A stretch of DNA of 64,000 bases, taken from contig OX579638.1 in NCBI GenBank assembly GCA_951230915.1, positions 13,658,696 through 13,722,695 on the forward strand, given 5' to 3'. The position numbers were made by a program, and so were the translations under genes. Of the stretch, positions 12,512-23,194 are shown one piece after another. Origin of the DNA: Antitrichia curtipendula (taxonomy: Eukaryota > Streptophyta > Bryopsida > Hypnales > Leucodontaceae). Within the stretch, counting starts at the first letter, position 1. Each line of letters begins with the position of its first letter. A model generated the notes under the pieces. That model did no database searches, was not told the DNA's origin, and saw nothing but the letters and a program-made list of their open reading frames with translations.

Positions 12512-14766
12512 CTATGTTTGAAAACCACTACTTAATCTCTCCCCTTGGATAGACAACAAAATCCATGAACCATAAAGACTGCCCAATTCAATCAAATCCT
12601 CTAGCAACTCATCAAATCCCTCTCTTGCAAGAATACAAATATGAAAATATTCAAATACTGATAGACAAAGAACCCATTGGCATAAATTAGGTACAACATT
12701 CAACCCTCTTGATGTGATAGCTTGTGTGTGCAGAATAATAATGGTGACCCTTTTCTATTACAATTGCAGGCGAAACTAAAATTGAAATAAATGCTACTGC
12801 AATTGCAATGCAAAAAGTGGCAAAGCTAGTAGGAATTACCATCAGATACACTATACCAAGAGTACCCATTGGCTAGCTATCTCGGTGTCAAATACACATT
12901 AGCTTGTTGGATTGCCAGCATCCCTAAAATATGGAGCACTGATAGCAACTCATAGTACCCACTTGCAAGTGCAGACTCCTATTTAGGGAAGCAAATCCAT
13001 TAGTTAAATCGTGACACAGCCATGTAAAGATATTAATTTAGAAAAAAAGATGAAGCAATTTATTCAATAAATTGCAAAGAACTTGAAAAACTGGTTCAAT
13101 ATAGGAATAAAAGGAAATAGCGGGTAAAACTCAAAAAATATCACAACCGTTGGTGCGTCGTTTTCAAGAAGTTCCGTAAAAATCATACCAACTTTGTGAA
13201 GATCATTTCTGTTGGTAACCAATAGGTCAACATGGTTACTTTTGTCTGCAAACTTTGTATAAATGCATCTTATAAAATTCCTATGCATTAAAAAGTGAAC
13301 CTTCGGAGACACGGATTGATCTAGTGACAACAAAAAACTGAACTCACCTTAGCCTAAAGAAGATAGGCGTTTTCAATTGATACTCCACTAACTCAGGGGA
13401 AATATCTTTATACTTGTCATGCTTTATCACAATCCCAACCTACAAACCTTCTAAACCTGTTGGTAATGGTGTTGATTCTTCAAAGCGTTGAGACCATTTT
13501 TTTCCATTTCCCTCACACATGTCCAGAGAATTGGATTGGAGAGGATTTTCAACATCTAAGCAATCCAATCTTCTATCCAAAGCGTTCTATTTGAAAATGA
13601 ATTGTCAATCAGGAGCACAATGGCTAAGCTCAAGGAGACATCATAGTTGATTTGCAATCCTACACTAATATTGTCAACAGTCACAATCACACTACACAAT
13701 TGGCATGCTTGAACTAAGTAAGCCTTCTAAGTGTCATGATAACAATGATATGATACAAAGAAGGATTTGTGGGATAAAGGACTCAAAAGCTCACTATATT
13801 TCATAACCAAGGCATTAGATAAATACTATCAATGATATCGGTGCATGTAGATTTCAATGAGTTTGGTGCAAGGTAAAAGCTAAATGTCATGCAGCAAAAG
13901 GCCACCTAACCATCTACCTTGTACCATAACACGTCAAAGAGCACGTCAACGCATTCCCGTTCAAGGACCACTTTCAATCTTACCTAGAAATCATAAATAG
14001 ACCCACATCAAAATGCGTGGTTTGGAAAGCTTCCACACAATCCTTTGTGGACTTATGACTCAACATGTCTAGCCGCTGGTTAGTTACTTGCTTAGCCCCT
14101 CTAACACGAGCAACCTTTGAAGCTTTAAAAGCCTGTACCAATTTGTTGTATTTTGCCTCTGATGTGCTTGCACGAGAATCTGGGATGTAAAGACTTCTCC
14201 ATGTGGCAAGCCTCCTATCACCTGCAATGACGTTTTAAGACAACCCACAAGCTCTCTAACATGAAGCACACATTTAAGCAAAATACAAGAAGCATAGTGA
14301 AAAATTCAACATTAACCCAAGATCCCAAACAGAAGTAGGCAAAGCTTTTATTTTGATTAAACTCCAAGACAACTCATCAGAAGACTGGATAGAATAGTAC
14401 TACAAGATACACACTGTCAGGCCACTAAACAAGTATGGCAACATGATTACCTAAAGATTCAAAATCAAGGTTGTAGTAATTTGTTCATTTTCCATCATCA
14501 TCCATGACCACCTTATCCAATTTTCTTGATGAAGGTAGCCTAAGATCATTTCTTAGGAGAAAATCTCGTTTGGTAGCAAAATCTAAAGTCACTTACAACT
14601 ACCCAATCAAGAGCCCAAGATGAAGGGATTTGCATGAAAATCATACCAACATAGTCCCAAAATCTCTTTTATTAAGGTGAGTAGATCAAATCCTTCATGT
14701 CTAATTCGCTTGCAATTTCACATTTCCCTTCTCTATATGCAGTGATCCAGTTCATAAAGGTTTCCT
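12512..14766 (-). pseudogene. Unidentified multi-exon gene or gene relic
   Basis: Short minus-strand segments look like exons with splice signals. One at about 14766-14675 reads FMNWITAYREGKCEIASELD. One ends at donor 14597|GTAAGT and contains VGMIFMQIPSSWALDW. 14221-13984 runs from a TTGCAG acceptor to a GTAAGA donor and contains RRLATWRSLYIPDSRAS. About 13590-13450 contains NGKKWSQRFEESTPLPTGL. 13439-13348 runs from a TTGTAG acceptor to a GTGAGT donor and contains GIVIKHDKYKDISPELVEYQ. From 13245 a segment contains HKVGMIFTELLENDAP. A hydrophobic stretch (SFATFCIAIAVAFISILV) is near 12.8 kb. TAA TAA at 14669-14674 interrupts the first two segments in frame, so decay is likely. I recognise no family. 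A working gene with unseen introns is the alternative. Confidence 0.35.
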
Positions 14767-15690
14767 ATTTGGTTCTCATCATCAATTTCAAGTTTGCAAG
14801 AGTGATTTGTAGCAGAAACAACAGTACAACAAGCTCAAAATATGACAAATGAACGCTCATTCCAAGTACCTTAAGTGCCCAAATTCAGACCACAACTAGA
14901 CAAAGAAAAGATACCTACAGAAACATACGAACCACACACTTATAAAGCAAACAACACACACATTTCACTTGCATGCAATCCTTGTTGGCAATGTGAGAAA
15001 AAATTTCCTTCAAAAAGAAGAAAATCAAGACTCGCCCAACAAATCGATAAACATGAGGAAAAAACACTGGAAATGGCAATCATGCTGCTAGGGTCTAGCT
15101 TATCCGTGTTTGGCACTAAAAATCTGGACCCCGTCATCATGTAGTGTGAACGCGGTTGTAAATAAGATTTGGACTTTGGAATTCAGAAACCCAAGTCGAT
15201 GTGGAGTCGTTGCCATAGTCTCTGTCTAAAGGACAGAGCCAATAAATAGAATTGAGATCACAACTTAGCTTGTCCTCTTCATACCAATTGTTTTCATCAT
15301 ATCCAATTTTTTCACCCAGGGGAGATGTTAGAACACATTATTTACCAAGGATGATCAAATTTGAAAATTTTGAATTTGTGTTATGAAAATAAAATTTTAT
15401 AATTATCCTTTTTTTTAATTTAATTATTTGTGAATTTTTAAAGGAAATTCCTCCAAATCCCATCTTAAAAGAGATCCATTAGCATTTTTCAAAATTTGAT
15501 TATATACTAATTAAAGAAAAAACAAGGCCTAACAAATAAAAGTTTGCAACTATAACCTTGTGAGAGGAGGGGGGAACCACTAGCCATTGAGGAAGGGGTT
15601 GTCAAGAAGTAAACAACTAACATCTTATCTTTTCATGCAAACACCAAAAAGATTGAAGAAACTAAATTTTATAACACAACTTTGTTATGT
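14767..15690. other. Intergenic to the copia insertion
   Basis: No gene or element ends were recognised. The plus frame at 14875-15144 (89 codons) is Lys/Thr-rich and isolated, and I do not support it as a gene. Confidence 0.45.
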
Positions 15691-15695
15691 CTCAA
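15691..15695. repeat. Left target duplication of the copia element (CTCAA)
   Basis: CTCAA precedes the 5' LTR and is repeated directly after the 3' LTR at 21013-21017. Five bases is the usual size for Ty1/copia insertion. Confidence 0.92.
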
Positions 15696-15894
15696 TGTTG
15701 AACATACAGTCCATCTACTCCTCCATATAAGGCACTCATCAATATACTGAGTTAGTTAGCAATCATTAGGGTAGTTAGAAGGTTAGTTAGTGGTTCTTTG
15801 ATCTCCCCTGGTTCCAGGATATATGTCGATCTTTCTGTGTTTCATCTTCACTTGTGTGGTGAGCAATACATATTAGCATTACTGAATTACATCA
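15696..15894 (+). repeat. 5' LTR of the copia element
   Basis: 199 bp, starting TGTTGAACATAC and ending GAATTACATCA. It differs from the 3' LTR at only four sites, all transitions. It should hold the element promoter; TATAAGG at about 15726 is a candidate TATA box. Confidence 0.95.
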
Positions 15895-15907
15895 TGGTAT
15901 CAGAGCC
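15895..15907 (+). other. Primer-binding site for initiator tRNA-Met
   Basis: TGGTATCAGAGCC follows the 5' LTR with no gap and is the usual plant copia primer site, complementary to the 3' end of initiator tRNA-Met. Confidence 0.93.
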
Positions 15908-16341
15908 CCGAGGGGACAATCTTCGCATTTTTTTCTTAGAACAATTTGATCGAGAGAAAGAAGGAAGTAGCATTCATGCATGATTGAACGAGTAGCTCGC
16001 AAGATAGTCTGTTATTTTGAAGAATTAGTCCGCTGTGTGCAGAGAGAATAGACACAAGATAAACGAAACATGCAAGTTAGTCCGATGTGTGTAGAGAGAA
16101 TAGATACGAGATAGAGACATGCTTAGCGTAGAGAAAATAGCAAAACAATCACAGATCAAAATATATGCACGTAACCTGCAGAACGCTTACATACAGGTCC
16201 CACTTTCGAAGTCTATAACCCAAGGATCCAAGAAGGACCATCAACGGAACAAGAAATAAAATCATTTAGCCCTCAGTCTCTATAATAGCTTTCCAATTAC
16301 AAACTCATTCTACCGTATTCCGCTTCCCACCGCAAGAAGTT
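15908..16341 (+). other. Copia 5' leader
   Basis: The untranslated leader between the primer site and the gag start. It contains an imperfect tandem pair built on 'tagtccg.tgtgtg.agagagaatag' at about 16024 and 16078. Packaging signals are expected here but cannot be identified by eye. Confidence 0.6.
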
Positions 16342-17463
16342 ATGTCGACAAGAGACATTTTAGCCGAAGCACACAAACTCACTGCAGAAAATTACCAGAC
16401 ATGGAAAACTTGTTGTAGGCTACTCTTAATGAAAGAGAACACTTGGAAGTACGTAGACCCTGCAGGAAACAACCGACTAGTAATTAACGAGTCAGAGGAA
16501 ACATCTAGAGGCAGAGCTAAAGCCATGTATTCCATCACCATGTCTTGCGGTGAATCCATCTTCAATCAACTCTCTGAGATCAGTGACCCCTTAGTAGCAT
16601 GGGACACGTTGAAAGAGTGTTTTGAAAGGACTAACAATGCATCAAGACTAATGTTGTTGGATAAACTAAATTCCATCAAGTTACCAGAAGGAGGGTCTGT
16701 AAACGACTACATCCGAAAAATTCAAGACACCAAGCTGCAGCTCAAAGGCGTTGGGCATACAACCTCCGAAACTGATATGGTGGAGCGCATGCTCAACACC
16801 CTGCCACCAAGCTACGAGGTTGTGTACAACCAGGTGAGCACACACACCACCATGCCAAGCCTTGAGAAGCTCACCACATTGCTACTCCAACACGAGCAAT
16901 GCATGCAGTTTCGCCAATCGGTTGGAGCAGTACAGCACACCGAAGCATTGGCAACACGCTTCCAACGGCCAGTATACAGACCAGCTGGAGCAAACTATCG
17001 ACCCTACCACTCAGCCCCGAGGTATCCATTGGTGAGTCCGTTCCGACCACCACACCATCCTTATACTGCACCATCTCGCGTTTGTAACTGGTGTAGGGGC
17101 GAGGGACATTTTCTACAAGATTGTCACGAATTTGCTAGGGAGCTCGTAAGACGAGCACACGCCCGCCAATCCAACAGTCACGCCACAGGGAAGGGACACT
17201 CCGGTCCTACGTTCCATACCAACATCCTCATCGAAGACATCAACGAACCTGATCCAACATGGGAGCACCCCTTCCACGACAGCTACTACAAAACTATCAG
17301 CGATCCCGCACCTGAAGCAGCGTGGATTCTTGATTCCGGATGCTCCCAGCACGTGAGTGGCGATCCCAAGCAATTTTCCAGTTTAGAGATCTCTTCAAGT
17401 TCTGCCATGGTGCAGACTGCTGGAAAGCAACTCCTACTCGTACAGAGAAAAGGCGTATTGTGA
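16342..17463 (+). pseudogene. Copia gag and start of protease
   Basis: 373 codons from the first ATG after the leader. The N-terminal two thirds are the retrotransposon gag type (UBN2-like), with FNQLSEISDPLVAWDTLKE and the MLNTLPPSYE stretch. A CX2CX4HX4C zinc knuckle (CNWCRGEGHFLQDC) follows near residues 248-261, binding RNA. The aspartic protease active site appears as WILDSGCSQHVSG near residues 327-339, with Cys where the family usually has Ala. The frame then closes at TGA (17461-17463), while the next part of protease continues one frame lower, so a single base was probably lost here. Confidence 0.88.
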
Positions 17464-17699
17464 ATCTTGGCAACAACCATGAAATAAATATAAATGACGT
17501 CTACTTTGTGCCTGGCCTTTCTTTTAATCTTCTTTCCGTTGGAGCCATAGCAGACTTGGGCTTGACCGTGGTGTTTGACAATAAAGAATGTCTTGTCTAT
17601 CAAGGGAAGAATATGTTGTGGGACGTGGCCATCGTGACCCCAAAACGGGACTCTACAGGTACATTGTACCGGATCCCAAGTTTCACATATGTGCAGTAG
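17464..17699 (+). pseudogene. Copia protease to pre-integrase segment, shifted frame
   Basis: The protease C-terminus continues in a different frame: VNLGNNHEININDVYFVPGL, then SFNLLSVGAI and a pre-integrase LYR region, ending at TAG (17697-17699). The matching downstream segment (DPKF then STSIAHLWHQRLRH) lies in a third frame from about 17650. Both joints shift in the same sense, each consistent with one lost base. Confidence 0.8.
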
Positions 17700-19753
17700 C
17701 ATCAACGTCTATCGCACACCTCTGGCACCAAAGGCTCAGACATCTCAACTTCCATAGCATACAGTCAATGGGATCACATAATGTTGCAAAAGGAGTAATC
17801 CTCATTACCAGCTCCCACGACCTTTGCGATAGCTGTGCAACGGAGAAGCAAGTACGCACTACCGCTCCAAAGACCGCATCTCGACGCGCCAAGTCTCCAC
17901 TTCAGCTAATCCACTCTGACCTTTGCGGTCTGATTCAACCCGCATCGCTTGGAGGCAATTCATACATGATGACATTTACCGACGATTTTTCACGTTTCAC
18001 CTGGATTTACTTCATTCGCCAAAAATCAGACACGCTCAAATATTTTCAGCAGCTTAAGGCCATAGTGGAGCTGGCGTTAGGATCCAAAATACAGACACTC
18101 CACAGCGATAGAGGAGGCAAATACTTGTCTTTGGAATTTCAACGAGTTCTCCAAATAGCAGGTATCCATCAGGAGCTCACTCAAGCCTACAATCCACATC
18201 AAAATGGAGTCAGTGAGCGCAAGAATCGCACCCTATTGGACAAAGCACGTGCCATGGTCTCAGAAGCACGTACACCACCTTTCCTCTGGTCAGAAGCCAT
18301 CTCTACCGCTAACTACCTGACAAATTGTTCTTCGACACGAGCAAACTCCGGCATCAGTCCCCTTCAACAGATGTACAAAACTGTCCCTGAGCTCCACCAC
18401 CTTCGCATTTTTGGGTGCCTTGCTTTTGTACATGTTCCCAAGGAGAAGCGACACAAATTAGACGACCACAGCATCAAGTGTATCTTCATCAGCTACTCTG
18501 ATTGCACAAAGGGCTATCGATTTTATCACCTGTCGTCACGAAGCATCCTGGTTAGCAGCGACGTGCAATTTGCTGAAGATCGTTTTTGGCATAGCTCTCC
18601 TTCCAACGAGCCTGCCAGACCAAGCGTCTCTCTCGAAGCTCCTCCCGACCGCTCAGTTATATTGGAAGTTTTGGATCCAGTTATTACAGTACCCCCATTA
18701 CCATCCCAATGCGCTAGTCCAGTTCCCAGACATAACACCCCAACTTCTCCAGAGCAAAATCCTCAAAATTTCGACCCAATACTTTCAACATCGGCCTCTG
18801 CAGGATTCATCGCCCCATCACCGTCTGATCTCTACGATCAAGGAGCTGACACTACTACAGTGCATGGGGAACACGCCGGCCCACCTGTCCCGGCTTCACC
18901 GACATTAGACTTGCTTATGTCATCGCATAGCAATATTCCAGAGCAACACCTTACGCCAAATCCTCCCACTTTAAAGAGATCCTGTAGAGTTCGTTGCCCA
19001 AGCTCCAAGCTGCTCGACTATGCAACTCAGGCCAAGTTCCTTGGTGATATCCGAGCTTGCTTCATGGCATTTACTGAACCACACTACATACATGCTTGTG
19101 TCACGGCCTTTGAGGAGCCCCTTTTCTATAAAGACGCTGCCACCGATCCCAATTGGCAAGCTGCTATGGAGCAAGAGATGGCTTCCATTCGCGCCAACCA
19201 CACTTGGTCTCTGGTTCAGCTTCCACCTAGCCACACGGCCATTGCTGTCAAATGGACCTACAAGCTTAAGTCAGGCACAGCTTCCTCAAGTCCAAAACAC
19301 AAGGCACGCTTGGTTGCACAAGGAGATCAACAGCACATGGGATTTGATTTTCAGGAAACTTTCTCAATTGTTGTCAAGTGGTCTACCATGCGTACAATCG
19401 TTTGCCTTGCCGCTATGTACTGCTGGCCTCTCTTCCACCTTGATGTGAAGACTGCTTTTCTCAACGGCACTATCACTGAGACGTTGTTCGTCAAACAACC
19501 GCCTGGCTTCATTCAACCTGGCCAAGAGCATCTTGTCTGTCGATTACATAAAGCCCTTTATGGCTTGCGACAGTCCTCACGTGTCTGGCACGAGAGAATT
19601 AATACCTATCTCATATCAATTGGATTGTCTCCCTGTTTGGCCGACCCCAGTCTATATGTGTTTCACGACAAAGACTCAATCATTCTACTAGTCATCTACG
19701 TGGATGACCTCATGTTGACAGGCAACCACGCCTTGAAGATTGCTACGATCTAG
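17588..19753 (+). pseudogene. Copia integrase and N-terminal reverse transcriptase
   Basis: The pre-integrase zinc finger has His in HLWHQRLRHLN and Cys in LCDSCATEKQ. The integrase core has Asp in FTDDFSRFTW and LHSDRGGKY and Glu in NGVSERKNRTL, the catalytic D,D,E set. A variable Pro/Ser linker follows. Reverse transcriptase begins near EQEMASIRANHTW, with KWTYKLKSG, LDVKTAFLNG, LYGLRQSSRVW and the catalytic YVDDLMLTG. An in-frame TAG at 19751-19753 stops it just before the part of RT that continues in the same frame at 19778. The first codons (17588 to about 17650) are out of frame with the real protein. Confidence 0.9.
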
Positions 19754-20704
19754 GAACAACTCTGCAAGGAGTTCGCTATGACTATCCTTGGCAACATGTC
19801 ACTCTATCTCGGTGTCGACTTCCTGTACAGTAGTGACGGAATCATGATGTCTCACCAACGATATATTCACAAATGCCTGGACGATATGGACTTGCTCGAT
19901 TGTCTACATGCACCAACTCCCATGGAAGCTACCTTATACAACACTCTGTCTGCCAACATGGACTCTCCCTTGCTTGATGAATCCAACATTGTTCATTATC
20001 GCATGGGGGTTGGAAAGCTATTGCATGTTACAAATACCCGTCCTGACGTTGCATTTGCCGTTGGCATTGTCACCAGGTTCACTTCCGCACCCAGGCAAGC
20101 TCATCTTCATGTTGTACTCCATATTTTCAGATATTTGAAGGGTACATCAGATCTAGCAATACACTATCCAAGAGGGGGAGATATAAATCTGTTTGGATAC
20201 TCCGATAGTGATTACCTAGGAGATCCAGACGAGAGAAAATCCACATCTGGCTACTTGATGAGCATTGGCACATCGCAAGTATCATGGAAAAGCAAGTTGC
20301 AAAACGAAGTGGCCCAGTCAAGTTCAGAAGCTGAATACAGAGCCCTCGCAGAAGCCACAAAGGAGGCCATGTGGTTACACAACTTATTCAAAGAAATCCA
20401 CTTACCCATCATACACCCTATTACCATATTTTGCGACAATCAGAGTTGTCTTAAGATGGCAAAAAACCCTGTATACCAAGGTCGGACAAAACACATCGAG
20501 AAAACTTGTCACCTTATACGGGATCATGTCAGGAAGGGAACGATTTCTCTTGAGTTCGTGCGTTCACAACAACAGATAGCCGATATACTGATGAAGCCCT
20601 TAAGCAAAGTACAATTTCAAGGGATGAGAAGTCAATTGCGACTAACAATTCAAGAACAATTCAAAATGACTACCACAGAGGACGCAAGCAAACAACCATT
20701 CTGA
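19754..20704 (+). pseudogene. Copia reverse transcriptase C-terminus and RNase H
   Basis: The same frame as the previous segment, separated only by TAG. RT continues through MSLYLGVDF and THE 'TRPDVAFAVG' stretch. RNase H follows, with GYSDSDYLGDPDERKSTSGY, SSSEAEYRALAEA and FCDNQSCLKMAKNP, and ADILMKPL near the end. The catalytic acidic residues (D in SDSD, E in EAEY, D in CDNQS) are present. It closes with TGA about 110 bases before the 3' LTR. Confidence 0.9.
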
Positions 20705-20801
20705 ACTTCAACCCGTTTTAACAGATGCGGTGGTCTATCGGGAGCTTCCACCCGATACTTACTCAAGATAGATTCATCTCTATGAATGATTAGAGTAGCG
20801 G

Positions 20802-20813
20802 ACTGAGGGGAAG
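20802..20813 (+). other. Polypurine tract of the copia element
   Basis: A purine-rich stretch (ACTGAGGGGAAG) abuts the 3' LTR, where plus-strand DNA priming is expected. Confidence 0.75.
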
Positions 20814-21012
20814 TGTTGAACATACAGTCCATCTACTCCTCCGTATAAGGCACTCATCAATATACTGAGTTAGTTAGCAATCATTAGGGTAGTTAGAAGG
20901 TTAGTTAGTGGTTCTTTGATCTCCCCTGGTTCCAGGATATATGTCGATCTTTCTATGTTTCATCTTCACCTGTGTGGTGAGCAATACATATTAGCGTTAC
21001 TGAATTACATCA
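20814..21012 (+). repeat. 3' LTR of the copia element
   Basis: 199 bp and collinear with the 5' LTR. The four differences lie near the starts of 'tataagg', 'tgtttcatc', 'tgtgtggtg' and 'ttactgaat'. Three of them fall at CpG or CHG sites. CTCAA follows at 21013-21017. Confidence 0.95.
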
Positions 21013-21017
21013 CTCAA

Positions 21018-21220
21018 ATCCCTTGGACATTTTTAAAAATCCTAAATTTCAAAGGCTTGTCAAGAGTTGTGGAAAGGCCAAACTTAGCCAAATACTAAAA
21101 ATTTGACTTGAATGTTATTGCAAAAGGATATGCGGGTGTAAAAAATAAAATAATTGAGGTAGGAGACCCTACTTGTGCCACAATTCAAAAGCCATCCTAT
21201 TTGCGCCACTATATACCCTC
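21018..21220. other. Spacer between the copia and giant TIR elements
   Basis: 203 bases of ordinary AT-rich DNA. Removing the copia element joins it to the sequence ending at 15690. No gene. Confidence 0.6.
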
Positions 21221-21536
21221 GGGGGATAGTGAGCAATAGCAGTAGAAAACTATGTGCGAGCAAATGATAGGGTGCCTAAAAAACATTTGAGATAAAAATT
21301 ATAATTTGTTTTTATATACTATAGGGTACAAAAATGTCATGCCATGTCTTCAAACTACTATAGGATATAAAAAAATAGGTTCAATTAGAAAAAAACTAGA
21401 CCTAGGATACCGTCCTTTTTATTCTTTTTTTGGGCCAAAAGTATTAAATGTTGCTGCCTTGTGAGTGGCATATTCAAAGTATTGAATAATTTTATAGACT
21501 TTACTAATTTCTACGGTAGACGTTGGTTGATTTTAG
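21221..21536 (+). repeat. Left terminal inverted repeat of the giant element
   Basis: Matches the reverse complement of the right end through the phrases GTGCCTAAAAAACATTTGAG, TTTTTATATACTATAGG, CTATAGGATATAAAAAAATA and TATTGAATAATTTTA. The TATATA motif inside it is kept in both copies. The inner 29 bases of the repeat (GGGTAGATGCATGGTTGAG and on) sit at 22712-22740, displaced by the nested MITE. Confidence 0.85.
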
Positions 21537-21537
21537 G

Positions 21538-22711
21538 TGTCTGTCATTTAATTTTGGGAATTGGTGGTTCCTATTTCGGGCCCTCTGTTTGTCATTTTGG
21601 CTTTTTAGGATTCAAGGTTTGCTCTGGGGTTTGGAGATTGCCCAGTCTGTCTTTTCCACTATCTTTGGTTTAGGGTTGATGTTCTGTGTTTGCAAGTGTG
21701 TATCTCTTGCAATGTAGATGCAGAACTATAGGGGATTGTTTGAATCACGGAAATGCATTTCTCCTCGCATTTATCTCTCATGTGGAAGATTGCAATTGTT
21801 TTCTAGTTTTTCCATAAGTTACAATACTGCATGGTTGAGTTTAGGTGTATGAGCTCAATTTTTTGGTTTTTGTATAATTAGCTATGATATGCACAATCAT
21901 TTTTTTCATTCATTGTGTTTGTAAACACAATAAGGACATTATATTTCATACTACCATTGCATACTACCATGATTGTGCAAAAATATTTCTTACATTCTAT
22001 TTCATACTATGATTTCATACTACCATGATAGTGCAAAAATAAATCTTACATATTATTGTGCATATTGTGAAGACATGTACATTGAACTCAGAGGGGATAG
22101 TGTGTAAAACAACTAAAGGGATAGAAGCGAACACCAAATATTTTTTAGGGGGGTATTATAATTTATTTATTTTTAAAACACGCTATCATTATATAATTTC
22201 CTACTTTGGGTTAGTAGAGAAGGGGCTTGCATTACTTATAATTCTAATTTGATATGAATGGATGATATGGTAATTTAGATTAAAAAAAAAAGTTTATAAC
22301 AATTTTTGTCCTACATTAAATTTCTCTCAAACTTACTTTTCTTTCCCCCACTAATGACTACTTACAACTAGAACTTAACAGAATAATATAGTCAATACTA
22401 CTATTGTATCTTCCATAAAAATTGTCAATGACACTCATTTACTAGGTAGGTATCATATTACTAGGCAGACGGGTTGTTGTCTACAAGGGAAAACAACTTC
22501 ATCTTTAAACTCAACGCCATCTTCCTCACAATCCTAAACCCGGCACCTTTAATTCGCAAACACAGAACATCAACCCTAAACCAAAGATAGTGGAAAAGAC
22601 AGACTGGGCAATCTCCAAACCCCAGAGCAAACCTTGAATCCTAAAAAGCCAAAATGACAAATAAAGGGCGCGAAACATGAACCACCAATTTCTAAAATTA
22701 AATGACAGACA
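21538..22711. mobile_element. Foldback MITE nested in the left TIR
   Basis: Two arms of about 157 bases, 21538-21694 and 22556-22711, are inverted copies of each other, both beginning TGTCTGTCATTTAATTTT. They enclose about 860 bases of AT-rich non-coding sequence. The same protein-like frame appears on the plus strand of one arm and the minus strand of the other, which is only a mirror of the repeat. The right TIR of the giant element lacks this insert and shows GGTGTC joined to GGGTAG, so this is a later insertion. I could not resolve the target duplication. Confidence 0.75.
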
Positions 22712-22740
22712 GGGTAGATGCATGGTTGAGTGGACCAAAA

Positions 22741-23191
22741 TCCTTGTCACAATGACGTTTTCAGAGACCCCTTCTCATTGCAAGCCCTATTGCATATAAT
22801 AAAAAATGTTTTTTTAGAATTATTATTTATACTCTTCATTCTATACATGGTTGCTTAGGAAACCACATAATTAATTTTGAGAAAATGAATTATATGAAGT
22901 GTAGGGGGACTTTTGTAAGGATTATTATGGATTGTCACAGTGTCAACACCATGTGTTTAAGCTTCTTTTTTATATGCATGGATTTCTATAAGTAAGAAAA
23001 GGGACTCTCTAATACATAGATATCATAATAAGGGTTCTAAATTGATGTTTCATATATCATTCATGTATTGCATTTGTGAGTTAGGGACTTTTTTTATATC
23101 TGGAATGATATAGATCTTAAAATGTCCCTACCAAAGCCTTACTATATTATTTTTTGATTTTTTTTTGGCTAATCCCTTTGGTTTAGGATCC
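22741..23191. other. Non-coding interior of the giant element
   Basis: Lies between the left TIR remnant and the nested CACTA element. AT-rich, without a supported frame. Confidence 0.5.
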
Positions 23192-23194
23192 TAC

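Larger units (their letters stand above)
15696..21012 (+). mobile_element. Ty1/copia LTR retrotransposon, degenerate
   Basis: A complete 5.3-kb element: two 199-bp LTRs beginning TG and ending CA, CTCAA target duplication, tRNA-Met primer site, gag, protease, integrase, reverse transcriptase and RNase H in copia order, and a polypurine tract. The coding region is broken by two apparent single-base losses (near 17460 and about 17650-17690) and an in-frame TAG at 19751-19753, so this copy cannot encode a full polyprotein. The LTRs differ at four positions, all transitions (about 98% identical), which points to a fairly recent insertion. Confidence 0.95.

Noticed and set aside
21461..22750. Similar small proteins on opposite strands (both containing QSVFSTIFGLGLMFCVC)
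   Set aside because: They are the two arms of one inverted repeat, so the likeness is structural, not a gene pair.
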